Assembly (NCBI RefSeq): GCF_000819565.1 | Contig: NZ_CP004393.1 | Coordinates: 1,736,001-1,800,000 of the forward strand | Length of the DNA stretch: 64,000 nt | From: Celeribacter indicus | GTDB taxonomy: Bacteria; Pseudomonadota; Alphaproteobacteria; Rhodobacterales; Rhodobacteraceae | Reading direction: 5' to 3' | Part shown: one piece after another, positions 38,505-47,594 of the stretch | How positions within the stretch are numbered: position 1 is the stretch's first letter | Layout: each line of letters opens with the position of its first letter | The notes under the pieces: model-generated | What the model saw: only the letters and a program-made list of their open reading frames with translations | The model's database searches: none | What the model was told of the DNA's origin: nothing | Position numbers and translations under genes: made by a program

Positions 38505-38966
38505 TCAGGGTCGGTCGCTATCGGGGTCGGACGGCCGCTGCGCGGGACTGTCCCCAAGCGAATCGACATCGCGCGACAGCTCCTTGAGGAACCTGTCTCC
38601 GGTGGCGAGCCGCTTGCCGAGGGTCTGAATGAAGCCCTCGAACCGTTCCACGCCTTTCGCGCGGGCGGACGATTGCGCGGTGTCGGAGATCGGCGGCGTG
38701 ATCGTCAGCCAGAACTGGACGAACAGCGAAAGCGTCTCGCCGAGCACGGCGAGATCTTCGTCGAGCCCGTCCATTTGTCGGCCGAGCCTGTCCAGGCGGC
38801 GCGTCATGGCCGCGTCCAGCCGATCCGCCGCGTCGCCGGACAGGAAGGAGGCGACGGACGCCTCTACGATGGCGGACTTTGAGACATTGCGGCGCAGTGC
38901 CAGCATCTCAACCTGTTGCAGCAATTCGGGGTCGAAATAGACATTCATGCGGGTTCGTGTGGCCAT
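38505..38966 (-). CDS. Ribbon-helix-helix (CopG-type) regulator
   Basis: 153 aa. The N-terminal 45 residues (TRTRMNVYFDPELLQQVEML...NVSKSAIVEASVASFL) form a ribbon-helix-helix DNA-binding unit; the rest is helical. It lies 11 bp after traG and before trbB, the position of the TraR-like/CopG gene in Tn4371-type elements. It probably regulates transfer genes (inference). Start 38966 was chosen over 38981 for its GAGGAA ribosome site. Confidence 0.8.
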   Translation of the reverse strand: MATRTRMNVYFDPELLQQVEMLALRRNVSKSAIVEASVASFLSGDAADRLDAAMTRRLDRLGRQMDGLDEDLAVLGETLSLFVQFWLTITPPISDTAQSSARAKGVERFEGFIQTLGKRLATGDRFLKELSRDVDSLGDSPAQRPSDPDSDRP

Positions 38967-38977
38967 AAGCGGGTTCC

Positions 38978-40963
38978 TCAAAGCTCAATGCCGTCATCGG
39001 GGTTCATCGACGCTTGCCGGGCGACCGCGCGCATACGCTGACGCAGCGCGCGGGCCTTGGCCGCGTCCAGGTCCGGTTCATCGTCAAGGATGTCGAACTC
39101 CCACGCCGGAGACGACGGCGGAACGATTTCCTCATGCTCGGGCAATTCCGGTTCACGGCGGATGCCGGCATTGGCCGGATCGCCCTCGGCCCCGTCTGCG
39201 GCGTCCGTCGCGGAACGGCTTTCCGCCGCGACCACGCGGCCGGACCAATCATCGGTCGATGGTCTGGGCGCTAACGGTGCGGGGGAAAGGTCGGGCGGGG
39301 TCAGGATGCGTTCCTGCAACCGCACGTCCTCGAAATAGCGCGCCTTGGTGGCGCGGATCGGCGGCGTGCCCGCGACCATGACGATTTCTTCGGTGGGCGG
39401 AAGCTGCATGATTTCGCCCGGCGTCATCAAAGGCCGGGCCGTCTCCTGCCGTGAAACCATCAAATGCCCCAGCCAGGGTGCGAGGCGATGGCCGGCATAG
39501 TTGGTGGAATCGCGCAACTCGGTCGCGGTGCCGAGCGCGTCGCTCACCCGCTTGGCCGTGCGTTCGTCATTGGTGGCGAAGCTGACGCGGACATGGCAGT
39601 TGTCGAGGATCGAATTGTTCTGACCGTAGGCCCGTTCTATCTGGTTGAGGCTCTGCGCGATCAGGAAGCTCTTGAGACCGTAACCGGCCATGAAGGCGAG
39701 CGCGGATTCAAAGAAGTCGAGCCGGCCGAGCGCCGGAAACTCGTCCAGCATCAACAATAGGCGGTGGCGCTTGCCGGACGTGTTCAAGTCTTCGGTCAGC
39801 CGGCGGCCGATCTGGTTGAGGATGAGCCGGATAAGCGGTTTGGTGCGGTTGATGTCGGATGGAGGCACAACAAGGTAGAGGCTGACCGGCTCCTTGCTGC
39901 CGACCAGATCGGCAATGCGCCAGTCGCATCGCGCCGTCACCCGCGCCACGACAGGATCGCGATAAAGACCGAGGAAAGACATGGCCGTAGACAACACGCC
40001 CGACCGTTCGTTCTCAGACTTGTTCAGAAGTTCTCGCGCCGATGACGCGATGACGGGATGCACGCCTTCCTCGCCCAGATGCGGCGTGTCCATCATCGCG
40101 CGCAAGGTCGCCTCGATCGGACGGCGTGGATCGGACAGGAAGTTGGCGACGCCTGCCAGGGTCTTGTCCTTCTCCGCATAAAGAACATGCAGGATCGCGC
40201 CGACCAGCAGGCTATGGGAGGTCTTTTCCCAATGGTTGCGTTTGTCGAGGCTGCCCTCGGGATCGACGAGAATATCCGCGATGTTCTGAACGTCGCGGAC
40301 TTCCCATTCGCCTTGCCGAACCTCCAGCAGCGGGTTGTAGGCTGACGATCTGGCATTGGTCGGATCGAACAGCAGCACGCGGCCATGCTTCGCCCGGAAG
40401 CCTGCCGTCAGCGTCCAGTTCTCGCCCTTGATGTCGTGGACGATACAGCTTCCCGGCCAAGTCAACAGCGTCGGCACGACCAGCCCGACGCCCTTGCCGC
40501 TGCGCGTCGGGGCAAAGCAAAGGACATGCTCGGGACCATCATGGCGCAGATAGTCGCGTTCGTAACGGCCGAGCAGGACGCCATCGGGGCCGAGCAATCC
40601 GACCGCGCGGATTTCGCGATCCTCGGCCCATCGCGCCGAACCATAGGTGACGACGTTCTTTGCCTCCCGCGCTCGGATGATCGACATGAGGATGGCGGCG
40701 GCGATAGCGATGAAACCGCCGGACGCGGCGATGATCGCGCCCTCGACGAAGATCGACGGCGCGTAGGCGTCGAACGAAAACCACCACCAGAAGAAGGCCG
40801 GCGGGTAATAGATCGGCAGTCCGATTAGCTCGAACCACGGATTTCCAAGCTGCGGCTGAAAGCCGAGGCGGAAGGCAACCCATTGCGTTGCGGCCCAGGT
40901 CATCACCAGAACGATGGTGAAGACGACGGCAATCTGACCCCAAAGGATTCGGCCTCCGCGCAT
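38978..40963 (-). CDS. traG: Type IV coupling protein TraG (VirD4-like)
   Basis: 661 aa. Two membrane helices at about 10-30 and 70-95 precede a RecA-like ATPase domain with Walker A CFAPTRSGKGVGLVVP (about residue 149) and Walker B LLLMLDEFPALG. It links the relaxosome to the Trb channel. The tail is acidic and Pro-rich. Transcribed with the RHH gene downstream. Confidence 0.95.
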   Translation of the reverse strand: MRGGRILWGQIAVVFTIVLVMTWAATQWVAFRLGFQPQLGNPWFELIGLPIYYPPAFFWWWFSFDAYAPSIFVEGAIIAASGGFIAIAAAILMSIIRAREAKNVVTYGSARWAEDREIRAVGLLGPDGVLLGRYERDYLRHDGPEHVLCFAPTRSGKGVGLVVPTLLTWPGSCIVHDIKGENWTLTAGFRAKHGRVLLFDPTNARSSAYNPLLEVRQGEWEVRDVQNIADILVDPEGSLDKRNHWEKTSHSLLVGAILHVLYAEKDKTLAGVANFLSDPRRPIEATLRAMMDTPHLGEEGVHPVIASSARELLNKSENERSGVLSTAMSFLGLYRDPVVARVTARCDWRIADLVGSKEPVSLYLVVPPSDINRTKPLIRLILNQIGRRLTEDLNTSGKRHRLLLMLDEFPALGRLDFFESALAFMAGYGLKSFLIAQSLNQIERAYGQNNSILDNCHVRVSFATNDERTAKRVSDALGTATELRDSTNYAGHRLAPWLGHLMVSRQETARPLMTPGEIMQLPPTEEIVMVAGTPPIRATKARYFEDVRLQERILTPPDLSPAPLAPRPSTDDWSGRVVAAESRSATDAADGAEGDPANAGIRREPELPEHEEIVPPSSPAWEFDILDDEPDLDAAKARALRQRMRAVARQASMNPDDGIEL

Positions 40964-41061
40964 ACGGGCTCCAGTCGGTAAAAGAGACGGAGCCGATCAG
41001 AGAATAAGCATTTGCGGCAGTGGCAACAGGAAAGTGGGTCCGAGAGGGCTGCCGGATACTT

Positions 41062-41080
41062 TCGGCGGCAAATAGGATGG
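41062..41080 (-). repeat. Short repeat upstream of traG (shared with trbB)
   Basis: See the partner at 38477-38495: 18 of 19 bases identical. This copy lies 98 nt before the traG start, in the 141-bp gap between traG and the LysR gene. Confidence 0.55.
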
Positions 41081-41104
41081 CCTGAGGCGGAACGGCCGGC
41101 TGCG

Positions 41105-42085
41105 TCACTCGTGGTGTGGGACGGCGCGAGACGAATCGCGGCAACGTGCCAATTCTCGTGCAAGGGCGAGCATATTGCGGATCGCGGCATTCCGATTGAA
41201 CGGCGACCAAATGGCGGAAAAGGAAATTGGCTCCGGCTCGTCGGCAATAGGCAGGAAGACGACATCCGAGATTGGCAGCAGCGAGGTAGCCTCCCCGACG
41301 ATGGTGATGCCAAAGCCTTGGCCGACCATTGATAGCAGCGTGCCGCGCTCGACGTCGAAGCGGTGAACTGTGGCCGGATGCCAGCGCCCGGCGAGACGCA
41401 GGACGATATGTTCTTGTACTTGTGGGCCGGTGCCGCCATGGCGAACAAGGAAGGTTTCGTTGACTAAATCGGCCCAAGTGACAGTTGGCTGTTTAGCGAG
41501 CCGATGTCTCTGCGGTAGCACCGCCATTAGCGATTCGGTCCATAGCGGCCGGGAATGACAATCGGGCAGCTTGGGTGCACCGGCGACGAACACGATGTCC
41601 AGCCGATCGGCACGAAGTTGCATCACAGCATCCCTGGCCGGGCCCTCCGTCACTTCGACCTTTATATGGGGGTGATCTTCACGGTATCGGCCGATCAAGT
41701 CTGCGAGAAAGCTGCGGGGTATCAGGGCATGGACGCCTATCCGCAGGCAGCCCAATTCCCCCGATGCGATCATGCCGGCGGTCTTTACGGCATGGTCGAG
41801 TTGGTCGACGCCGACCGCGACCTGTTCGACAAAATACCTGCCAGCCTCGGTAAGCCGAACACCCCGTGCGTGGCGCTCGAACAGCGGCACGCCAAGGTCT
41901 TCCTCCAGCGTCTTCACGCGGGTGCTGACGCTCGACAGGCTGACGCCGAGCGCTTTGGCGGCGTGGCGGAAGTTTAGATATTCAGCCACCGTTATTGTGT
42001 GAAGGAGCGAGGCAAGAGGTATGCGCCCCCGCCGTATTAGAGAATGTTGATCTAGCTGTGGACCCTTGGGGAAACGCCGGCGCAT
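41105..42085 (-). CDS. LysR-family transcriptional regulator
   Basis: 326 aa. The winged HTH (about 30-90) reads NFRHAAKALGVSLSSVSTRVKTLEEDLGVPLFERH; a periplasmic-binding-like effector domain follows. It stands upstream of traG on the same strand, a position often taken by a LysR gene in related ICEs; its targets are unknown. Confidence 0.9.
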   Translation of the reverse strand: MRRRFPKGPQLDQHSLIRRGRIPLASLLHTITVAEYLNFRHAAKALGVSLSSVSTRVKTLEEDLGVPLFERHARGVRLTEAGRYFVEQVAVGVDQLDHAVKTAGMIASGELGCLRIGVHALIPRSFLADLIGRYREDHPHIKVEVTEGPARDAVMQLRADRLDIVFVAGAPKLPDCHSRPLWTESLMAVLPQRHRLAKQPTVTWADLVNETFLVRHGGTGPQVQEHIVLRLAGRWHPATVHRFDVERGTLLSMVGQGFGITIVGEATSLLPISDVVFLPIADEPEPISFSAIWSPFNRNAAIRNMLALARELARCRDSSRAVPHHE

Positions 42086-42119
42086 GATCGCGAATACCTG
42101 TTACGCTGCAACCAGCCGT

Positions 42120-42740
42120 TCAGCGAGGTTCCACCCCGTTCAAGAAAAGGTTGACCGCTGAAAGTACCGCCTCCTGCATTTCCTTCTCATCGGGCGCGGG
42201 CCGAAGTGCGAGGACAACCTGCAAGTGAACGTTGTCGCGAATCAAAGCCACGAAGTGGCCCGCCGTGCGAATGCAGTCATCGGTATGTATCTCGCCTCGT
42301 GCCTTGGCCGCCTCCAGCACCTCGGCGAGCCGGTTCGTGGCCCGATCGGGCCCGGATTGGTAGAACTTCTGTCCAAGGTCCGGATACCTGCTCGCCTCCG
42401 CAACGATGGTCCGATAGATGCCGATCAAGGCCGGTGACATGTAGATCGTCATGAGCTGATGGCCGAACGCAATGAGGATGTCGCGCAGGTGTCGGCCTTC
42501 GATCTCGTCAATCACGAGAGAAGAAAGAGCTTTTTCAGCAGATGTACTGACGATTGCGGCGAATAGGCCCTCTTTATTGCCGAACTCGTTGTAGATGTTG
42601 CGCTTTGATCCGCCGGCGCGCTCGATGATCGCGTCGATACTCGTCGCGGCGTAGCCCTGCTCAAAAAACAACTCAGCCGCAGCGGCGAGCAATCGCTCGC
42701 GACGACCCGGTGCGCGCCTTGACTTCGCAGCAACCATCAT
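42120..42740 (-). CDS. TetR-family repressor of the efflux operon
   Basis: 206 aa from 42740 (a second ATG follows at 42737). The HTH is TSIDAIIERAGGSKRNIYNEFGNK and the C-terminal ligand domain ends DNVHLQVVLALRP...AVNLFLNG. It is divergent from the emrA-like gene across 83 bp holding two GGTAA-N6-TTACC palindromes, so it very likely represses that promoter and its own. Its C-terminal domain is clearly related to those of 45464-46099 and 46096-47103. Confidence 0.9.
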   Translation of the reverse strand: MMVAAKSRRAPGRRERLLAAAAELFFEQGYAATSIDAIIERAGGSKRNIYNEFGNKEGLFAAIVSTSAEKALSSLVIDEIEGRHLRDILIAFGHQLMTIYMSPALIGIYRTIVAEASRYPDLGQKFYQSGPDRATNRLAEVLEAAKARGEIHTDDCIRTAGHFVALIRDNVHLQVVLALRPAPDEKEMQEAVLSAVNLFLNGVEPR

Positions 42741-42763
42741 TCGCCTCACATTCCGAAATATGC

Positions 42764-42814
42764 TTGACTGGTAACAAGCATTACCATATCTGTCAATGGT
42801 AACACTCATTACCG
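42764..42814 (+). promoter_or_regulatory. Efflux promoter with two TetR operator palindromes
   Basis: TTGACT (42764-42769) and TATCTG (42787-42792) are 17 bp apart, and the spacer is filled by palindrome TGGTAACAAGCATTACCA (42769-42786). A second copy, TGGTAACACTCATTACCG (42797-42814), lies downstream with centres 28 bp apart. Binding would block RNA polymerase directly. Confidence 0.8.
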
Positions 42815-42823
42815 GAGGCCAGC

Positions 42824-43858
42824 GTGGCGCGGCTCAACAGGAAGAAACTCGTCGGCGGGCTGCTCTGCGCTGCCGCAATCGCTCTTGCGGCAACGGCCTG
42901 GATCTGGGTGCGATCGGGCACCGACATCTCGACCGACAACGCCTATGTCCGCGGCGACGTCACGTCTCTTGCGCCTAAGGTCGGCGGCTATGTCACCGCG
43001 GTCGAGGTCCACGACAATCAGTCGGTAAAGGCCGGCGATGTCCTCTTTCGGATCGACGATCGGGACTATCGGGCGCGCCTGGCGCAAGCGGAAGCCAATG
43101 TTCAAGCGGCCCAGGCTCAACTAGCGAACGCAAAGGCTCAGACCGATCTGCAACAGGCGACGATTCGACAGGCTGAAGCACAGCGAGATTCCGCCGTCGC
43201 TGCACTTGGCCTCGCCACCAAGACAAGCGAGCGCCAACGGGAACTGGTTCGAACGAATGCTGTGAGCCAAGCTCAGGTGGACCAGAGCGACGCCGCTCGC
43301 ACGCAGGCTGAGGCGGGTGTTGCCGCCGCGGAGGCCGCGCTTGATGCGCAGCAAAAGCGTCTCAATGTGCTCACGACCCAGCGCGAGGCCGCGGAGGCTG
43401 CCGTCGCGCAAGCGGAGGCGGCACGCGACCTCGCCAGGATTGATCTCGAGAACACGGTCGTTCGCGCCCCAGTCGGCGGCGTGATTGGGAATCGGCAAGT
43501 CAGGGTCGGACGGCTGGTGTCTCCGGGCGCGCCGCTGCTCGACATCGTCCCGGTCGATGACGTTTGGCTGGTGGCGAATTTCAAGGAAACCCAGGTCGGC
43601 GATATTCAGCCCGGTCAACAGGTAAGCATTCTCATCGACGGCTATCCGGGTCGGACGTTCGATGGCGTTGTGGACAGCCTCGCCCCCGGCAGCGGATCGG
43701 CCTTCAGCCTGCTGCCCTCCGATAACGCGACCGGCAACTTTGTCCGGGTGGTCCAGCGTGTTCCGGTCAAGATCCGTCTCGTGAACAATCCACTCCCCGG
43801 CCGCATCGTCCCCGGCCTGTCGGCACGGATCGAGGTGAAACAGGGGAGCGGCTCATGA
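42824..43858 (+). CDS. emrA: EmrA/HlyD-type efflux adaptor
   Basis: 344 aa from a GTG at 42824, with GGAGG 5 bp before it. One N-terminal membrane helix (about 9-28), a biotinyl-lipoyl-like domain (TDNAYVRGDVTSLAPKVGG), a long coiled coil of Ala/Gln-rich heptads (90-205) and a beta-barrel part. It is the periplasmic adaptor of a tripartite pump with the MFS protein next door (ATGA overlap, 43855-43858). A TolC-like partner is not in the window. Confidence 0.9.
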   Translation: MARLNRKKLVGGLLCAAAIALAATAWIWVRSGTDISTDNAYVRGDVTSLAPKVGGYVTAVEVHDNQSVKAGDVLFRIDDRDYRARLAQAEANVQAAQAQLANAKAQTDLQQATIRQAEAQRDSAVAALGLATKTSERQRELVRTNAVSQAQVDQSDAARTQAEAGVAAAEAALDAQQKRLNVLTTQREAAEAAVAQAEAARDLARIDLENTVVRAPVGGVIGNRQVRVGRLVSPGAPLLDIVPVDDVWLVANFKETQVGDIQPGQQVSILIDGYPGRTFDGVVDSLAPGSGSAFSLLPSDNATGNFVRVVQRVPVKIRLVNNPLPGRIVPGLSARIEVKQGSGS

Positions 43859-45474
43859 CAGCGCTCGCCGCTTCCGAACCGAGATCCGTATCGGGGCAAG
43901 CTGGCTGGATGCTGATCGCAGGAATCGTTCTCGCGGCCATCACGGAGGCTGTCGCGAGCACCGTCCTCTCGCTCGGACGCGGCGACATCATCGGTGATAC
44001 CTACGCCACGCCGGACGAGTTCGCTTGGCTAGACATCGGCTATACGGCGCTCAAACTGATGGGTTTCATCGCCGCGCCATGGTTTATCGCCCGCTTCGAT
44101 CCGCGCCGGCTCGTACTTGCCTCGACACTCACCATGGCCGCGGCATGCCTGTTCGCCGCATTCACCGTCGATCTTGAAACCCTGGTGGTGTTGCGCGTCC
44201 TGCAAGGCTTTTCCGGCGGAATTCTGCTCGTCTCGGGCCAGACCTTGCTCTTCCTCGCATATCCTCGGTCGCAACAGCCCTTCGTACAGGCGCTGTTTGC
44301 CATGGGATCGGTGGTGGCTCCCGCGACTCTTGCTCCGGCTCTACAGGGGTGGCTGCTCGACAACCGGTCGTGGACATGGATCTTTTTCGCCAATGCCCCG
44401 ATCGCCATCGCGGCGGCAGGCTTCCTCTTGATGGCGAACGAGCGGTCCCTCCCGCCATTGCCGAGACGGCGCTTCGACTGGCTGGGCTTCGTGTTGCTCT
44501 CAGGAACCCTCGCCTGTGTCGCATACATTTGCAGCCAGGGAAGTCGCTGGGACTGGTTCGAGGAATCCAGGATAGTCTGGCTGACGGGTGCCGCCGCCGC
44601 GACATTCCTGGCATTTGCCGCGCGAGAGCTCGCCGCCGGAGATCGAACTCTCTTCGACTTCGGCGCTTTCCGGACCGACGACTTCACCTTTGCCTTCGTT
44701 GTCAGCTTCGTCGCAGGCGCCGCCCTCTTTGGAAGTGCTTTCCTCATCCCCTCATTCGCCGTGTCCGTTCTGGCGTTCACGCCGACTGATGCCGGACAAC
44801 TCCTGTTTCCGAGCGGCGGCCTGTTCATCGCGGCATTGGTCCTGGCAGCTTTTCTCATGCAAGCGGGGAAGATTCCTCCGATCGCGACGGTGCCGTTCGG
44901 CATTCTCTTGATCATGATCGCAATGTGGATGCTCTCCGGCTCGACGAGCCAGAGCGGTTCGAACGACATGATGCTCGCAATCCTCCTGCGGGGATTGGGG
45001 CTCGGCTTCCTATTCCTTTCGATCCAGCTCATCGCCTTCTGCGGCCTCCCGAACCAGAGCCTGGCGTCTGGCATCGGCTTGTTCAACGCCGGGCGCCAGT
45101 TAGGGGGGTTGATAGGTGTGGCGGCGCTCCAGACGCTTATCGAGCATCACAGCGCGGGAAATCAGGCCGTACTCGGCGCGCATATCACCGCCGGCACGCC
45201 GGCCGTCACGGAGCGTATCGCCACCACAACGTCAATGCTTGTCGGCAGAGGAATGGACGCTGCCGCCGCAGGCAAGGCTGCGTTGATGCTTCTGGGTCGC
45301 ACCGTCGGCGTTCAATCGACCGTTATCGCATTCGATACGGCCTTCAACGCCATTGCTCTGCTCTTCGTTGTGGCCGCACCGTTGCTCATCGCCATCAAGA
45401 TCGCTCTCTCCCGCGCGGCAAAGGCGCACCGCCGGCGGTCCTCAACATCGGAAGGAACTCGACTTGGACGATGA
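43855..45474 (+). CDS. emrB: DHA2-family MFS multidrug transporter (EmrB-like)
   Basis: 539 aa with about 14 membrane helices. Motif A-type and motif C-type segments are present in recognisable form (RFDPRRLVLAS; GSVVAPATLAPALQGWLLD). It is the inner-membrane pump of an EmrAB-like system exporting hydrophobic toxicants; the actual substrate cannot be read. The following regulator starts inside its 3' end. Confidence 0.92.
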   Translation: MTALAASEPRSVSGQAGWMLIAGIVLAAITEAVASTVLSLGRGDIIGDTYATPDEFAWLDIGYTALKLMGFIAAPWFIARFDPRRLVLASTLTMAAACLFAAFTVDLETLVVLRVLQGFSGGILLVSGQTLLFLAYPRSQQPFVQALFAMGSVVAPATLAPALQGWLLDNRSWTWIFFANAPIAIAAAGFLLMANERSLPPLPRRRFDWLGFVLLSGTLACVAYICSQGSRWDWFEESRIVWLTGAAAATFLAFAARELAAGDRTLFDFGAFRTDDFTFAFVVSFVAGAALFGSAFLIPSFAVSVLAFTPTDAGQLLFPSGGLFIAALVLAAFLMQAGKIPPIATVPFGILLIMIAMWMLSGSTSQSGSNDMMLAILLRGLGLGFLFLSIQLIAFCGLPNQSLASGIGLFNAGRQLGGLIGVAALQTLIEHHSAGNQAVLGAHITAGTPAVTERIATTTSMLVGRGMDAAAAGKAALMLLGRTVGVQSTVIAFDTAFNAIALLFVVAAPLLIAIKIALSRAAKAHRRRSSTSEGTRLGR

Positions 45475-46099
45475 AGGCATTGAGCGGCCTGAGAACGGAC
45501 GCATAAAGCGCGGCGACATGCTGCAAAGGCTGAGTGCGAGCCTGAATGACGCGGGCGGCACTGTCATCGGCATCGATCGGATCATTGAGCGCAGCGGATA
45601 TTCCAGGCCTGACATCCTCTTCACGTTCGGCAGCATCGACGACCTCCTCGTCACGATAGCGGAGCGTAAGGCGGCTTTCCTTTCCGCTCCCCTCCGCGAC
45701 TGCCGAAGGATCGTCAATCTCCAGTCTGCACGTAGTGTTCTGATCGACTTCGGAAAGCTGGCATGGAATGAATACTCCACCTCCATGATCGCGCTTGTAC
45801 GTTTGATGATCGCGGAAGGCGCCCGCAGCCCCGATCTGAGAAGACGCGTCTACGACGCCGGCCCGTCCTCCGTCAGCTTCGAACTGAGCCAGTTTTTCAC
45901 CAAGGCGGACGTGGCGGGCGTACTCAAGGTTCCTGAGACGCATCTGGCGGCGGAGCAGTTGCTCGGAATGCTCAGAGAGCCGCTCTATGAGGCGCTCGTG
46001 CTGCATCCGGCCGGCTCATCGGCATCTGACGAGGCGGGCGCGGTCGCGGCCAGCGTCGATCTCGTCCTGCACGGCTGCAAGCGAGGGCGGACGCGATGA
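45464..46099 (+). CDS. TetR-like regulator, second of three paralogues
   Basis: 211 aa from a TTG at 45464 with AAGGA upstream; the frame is open upstream but overlaps emrB. The HTH (GIDRIIERSGYSRPDILFTFGSIDDLL) aligns with the HTH of 42120-42740, and the C-terminal domain is related but more divergent. Start choice is uncertain. It overlaps emrB by 11 bp and the next gene by ATGA (46096-46099). Possibly a heteromer partner or a degenerate co-regulator. Confidence 0.7.
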   Translation: MDDEGIERPENGRIKRGDMLQRLSASLNDAGGTVIGIDRIIERSGYSRPDILFTFGSIDDLLVTIAERKAAFLSAPLRDCRRIVNLQSARSVLIDFGKLAWNEYSTSMIALVRLMIAEGARSPDLRRRVYDAGPSSVSFELSQFFTKADVAGVLKVPETHLAAEQLLGMLREPLYEALVLHPAGSSASDEAGAVAASVDLVLHGCKRGRTR

Positions 46100-47103
46100 T
46101 CCCGGTCGACGATACGGCGCAGACGCGTGCCGGCTGGCTGCACCGCCGGGACAATCCAGAGCTTGAGCAAAAGGCGGTGACGGGCGTTCCGCGAGACCTC
46201 GTCAACAGCATCGACGAGAACGGCTCACTCGTCACCGTCCCGCCGGTCGACTGGATCATCTGCTTCGTTCCGGGCCTTCAGGCGCAATGGTGGCATCGCT
46301 TCGTGTTCAGCAATCATAAGCACGTCTTCGCAATGCGACCGACGAGCACCGGAAGTTGGCTTCTCGTCGAACCCTGGTGGACGCGCATGATGGTGACGAT
46401 CCTGCCGCCGGCGGACGCCGTGAAATTCCTGCGCTGGGGCGGCACCGGCGACATCCTCAGAGTCCGCGAAGCGGTGCCGGGAAACGCCAGCCAGTTCCGC
46501 GGCTGGTCGAACTGCGCCGTCCTTGTTGCCTTTGTACTCGGCCGCCGGAGTTGGACCTGGACTCCGCAGGGACTCTTCCGTCGCCTGCTTCGGGAGACGT
46601 CAACCCGTCGCGAGAATGTCGAAGATCTGCTCGTCGAGCAGTTCACGAAAGTCATTGGACAGCATTCCGCCAACGCGCTCGCCGTAAGCGCGGACCAGCT
46701 ATCGCTTCCCTTGGAAGAACTTCTGACGATCATCGGGCGCAACCTGCTCGAAGCGATGATGACGCCTTCGCTTATCGAGGTCTGCTACACAGCGATCCTT
46801 GAGGCGGAGCGCTATCCCGCCGCCACACGCGTCTATGCGGAACACGGTCCCAAACGCGCGATAGCCGTCATCTCCAGGATCCTAGAGAGAGCAGTCCGCG
46901 ACGGGCATATCGAACTCGCCGACTGCGAAGCCGCCGCCCGCCGGTTCCTCGCGATGCTGCGTGGAGACATCCACCTGCAGGCCGTCCTGCAGATCGGCCG
47001 GCCGCCGACGCCCACGGAGCTCGATCTCAGGGCGCGGACGGCCGTGAAGCTCTTTCTCAACGGTGCGCGAGCAGAGCGCACGGCAAATCATGTCACAGAG
47101 TGA
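46096..47103 (+). CDS. Fusion of a peptidase-like domain with a TetR C-terminal domain
   Basis: 335 aa. There is no DNA-binding HTH. Residues ~50-170 contain NHKHVFAMRP, GSWLLVEPWW and GWSNCAVLVAFVLG, i.e. His then Cys in the order of circularly permuted NlpC/P60-like (papain-like) domains known from phage genes; this assignment is by pattern only. From ~200 on, the sequence (CYTAILEAERYPAATRV ... GDIHLQAVLQI ... AVKLFLNG) closely parallels the ligand-binding domain of the TetR at 42120-42740. Function unknown; a ligand-controlled enzyme or a dominant partner of the TetR proteins is conceivable. Confidence 0.6.
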   Translation: MIPVDDTAQTRAGWLHRRDNPELEQKAVTGVPRDLVNSIDENGSLVTVPPVDWIICFVPGLQAQWWHRFVFSNHKHVFAMRPTSTGSWLLVEPWWTRMMVTILPPADAVKFLRWGGTGDILRVREAVPGNASQFRGWSNCAVLVAFVLGRRSWTWTPQGLFRRLLRETSTRRENVEDLLVEQFTKVIGQHSANALAVSADQLSLPLEELLTIIGRNLLEAMMTPSLIEVCYTAILEAERYPAATRVYAEHGPKRAIAVISRILERAVRDGHIELADCEAAARRFLAMLRGDIHLQAVLQIGRPPTPTELDLRARTAVKLFLNGARAERTANHVTE

Positions 47104-47119
47104 AGCAGGAGAATGGGCA

Positions 47120-47386
47120 ATGACCCACCACTATACGATTTCGATTGCTGCCGCCGGTAAGGAGCATGAACCGGCACTTGTCTTTGCCGTCGAGAGCCAT
47201 GACGACCTCGTCGCGACGGTAGAACGCGTGCGCAGCGCCGACATCGTTTCAGAGAAAGAGGCACCGGCCTTGGCGATCGGACTCAAGCTTTTGGGCGAAG
47301 TCATCATCCGGCATCGCGACGAGCCGATGTTCGCAGAATTGTGGAAGACCGTGCCCGGCTTAATCAAGTCTATCAAGGCGCGATAG
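47120..47386 (+). CDS. DUF3861 family protein
   Basis: 88 aa from the ATG at 47120 (AGGAG upstream). MTHHYTISI, HDDLVATVERVRS and ALAIGLKLLGEVIIRHR match DUF3861 proteins, small cytosolic proteins of unknown function. It closes the cargo operon, 16 bp after the fusion gene. Confidence 0.8.
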   Translation: MTHHYTISIAAAGKEHEPALVFAVESHDDLVATVERVRSADIVSEKEAPALAIGLKLLGEVIIRHRDEPMFAELWKTVPGLIKSIKAR

Positions 47387-47594
47387 TCGCCAGCCCCGCT
47401 AGCGAACAGATTGGGCAGCTTCTGCTATTTTGCCGAAGGCTGTCGCGCCATCACAGCACGGGAAACGTGTCGCACCGTTTTGTTTCTCGTCACTCTATGT
47501 TCCGCGACGTCGTCCGTGGAAGTTTTTACCTACCGGCTCAATCCCCTCTGCCGGCCCAACTGCCACGACACCGATCCGCCTTGCACGACGCCCA

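Noticed and set aside
44040..45086. 348-codon frame opposite the MFS transporter
   Set aside because: Basic, low-complexity translation; the sense strand encodes a clear 14-helix transporter.
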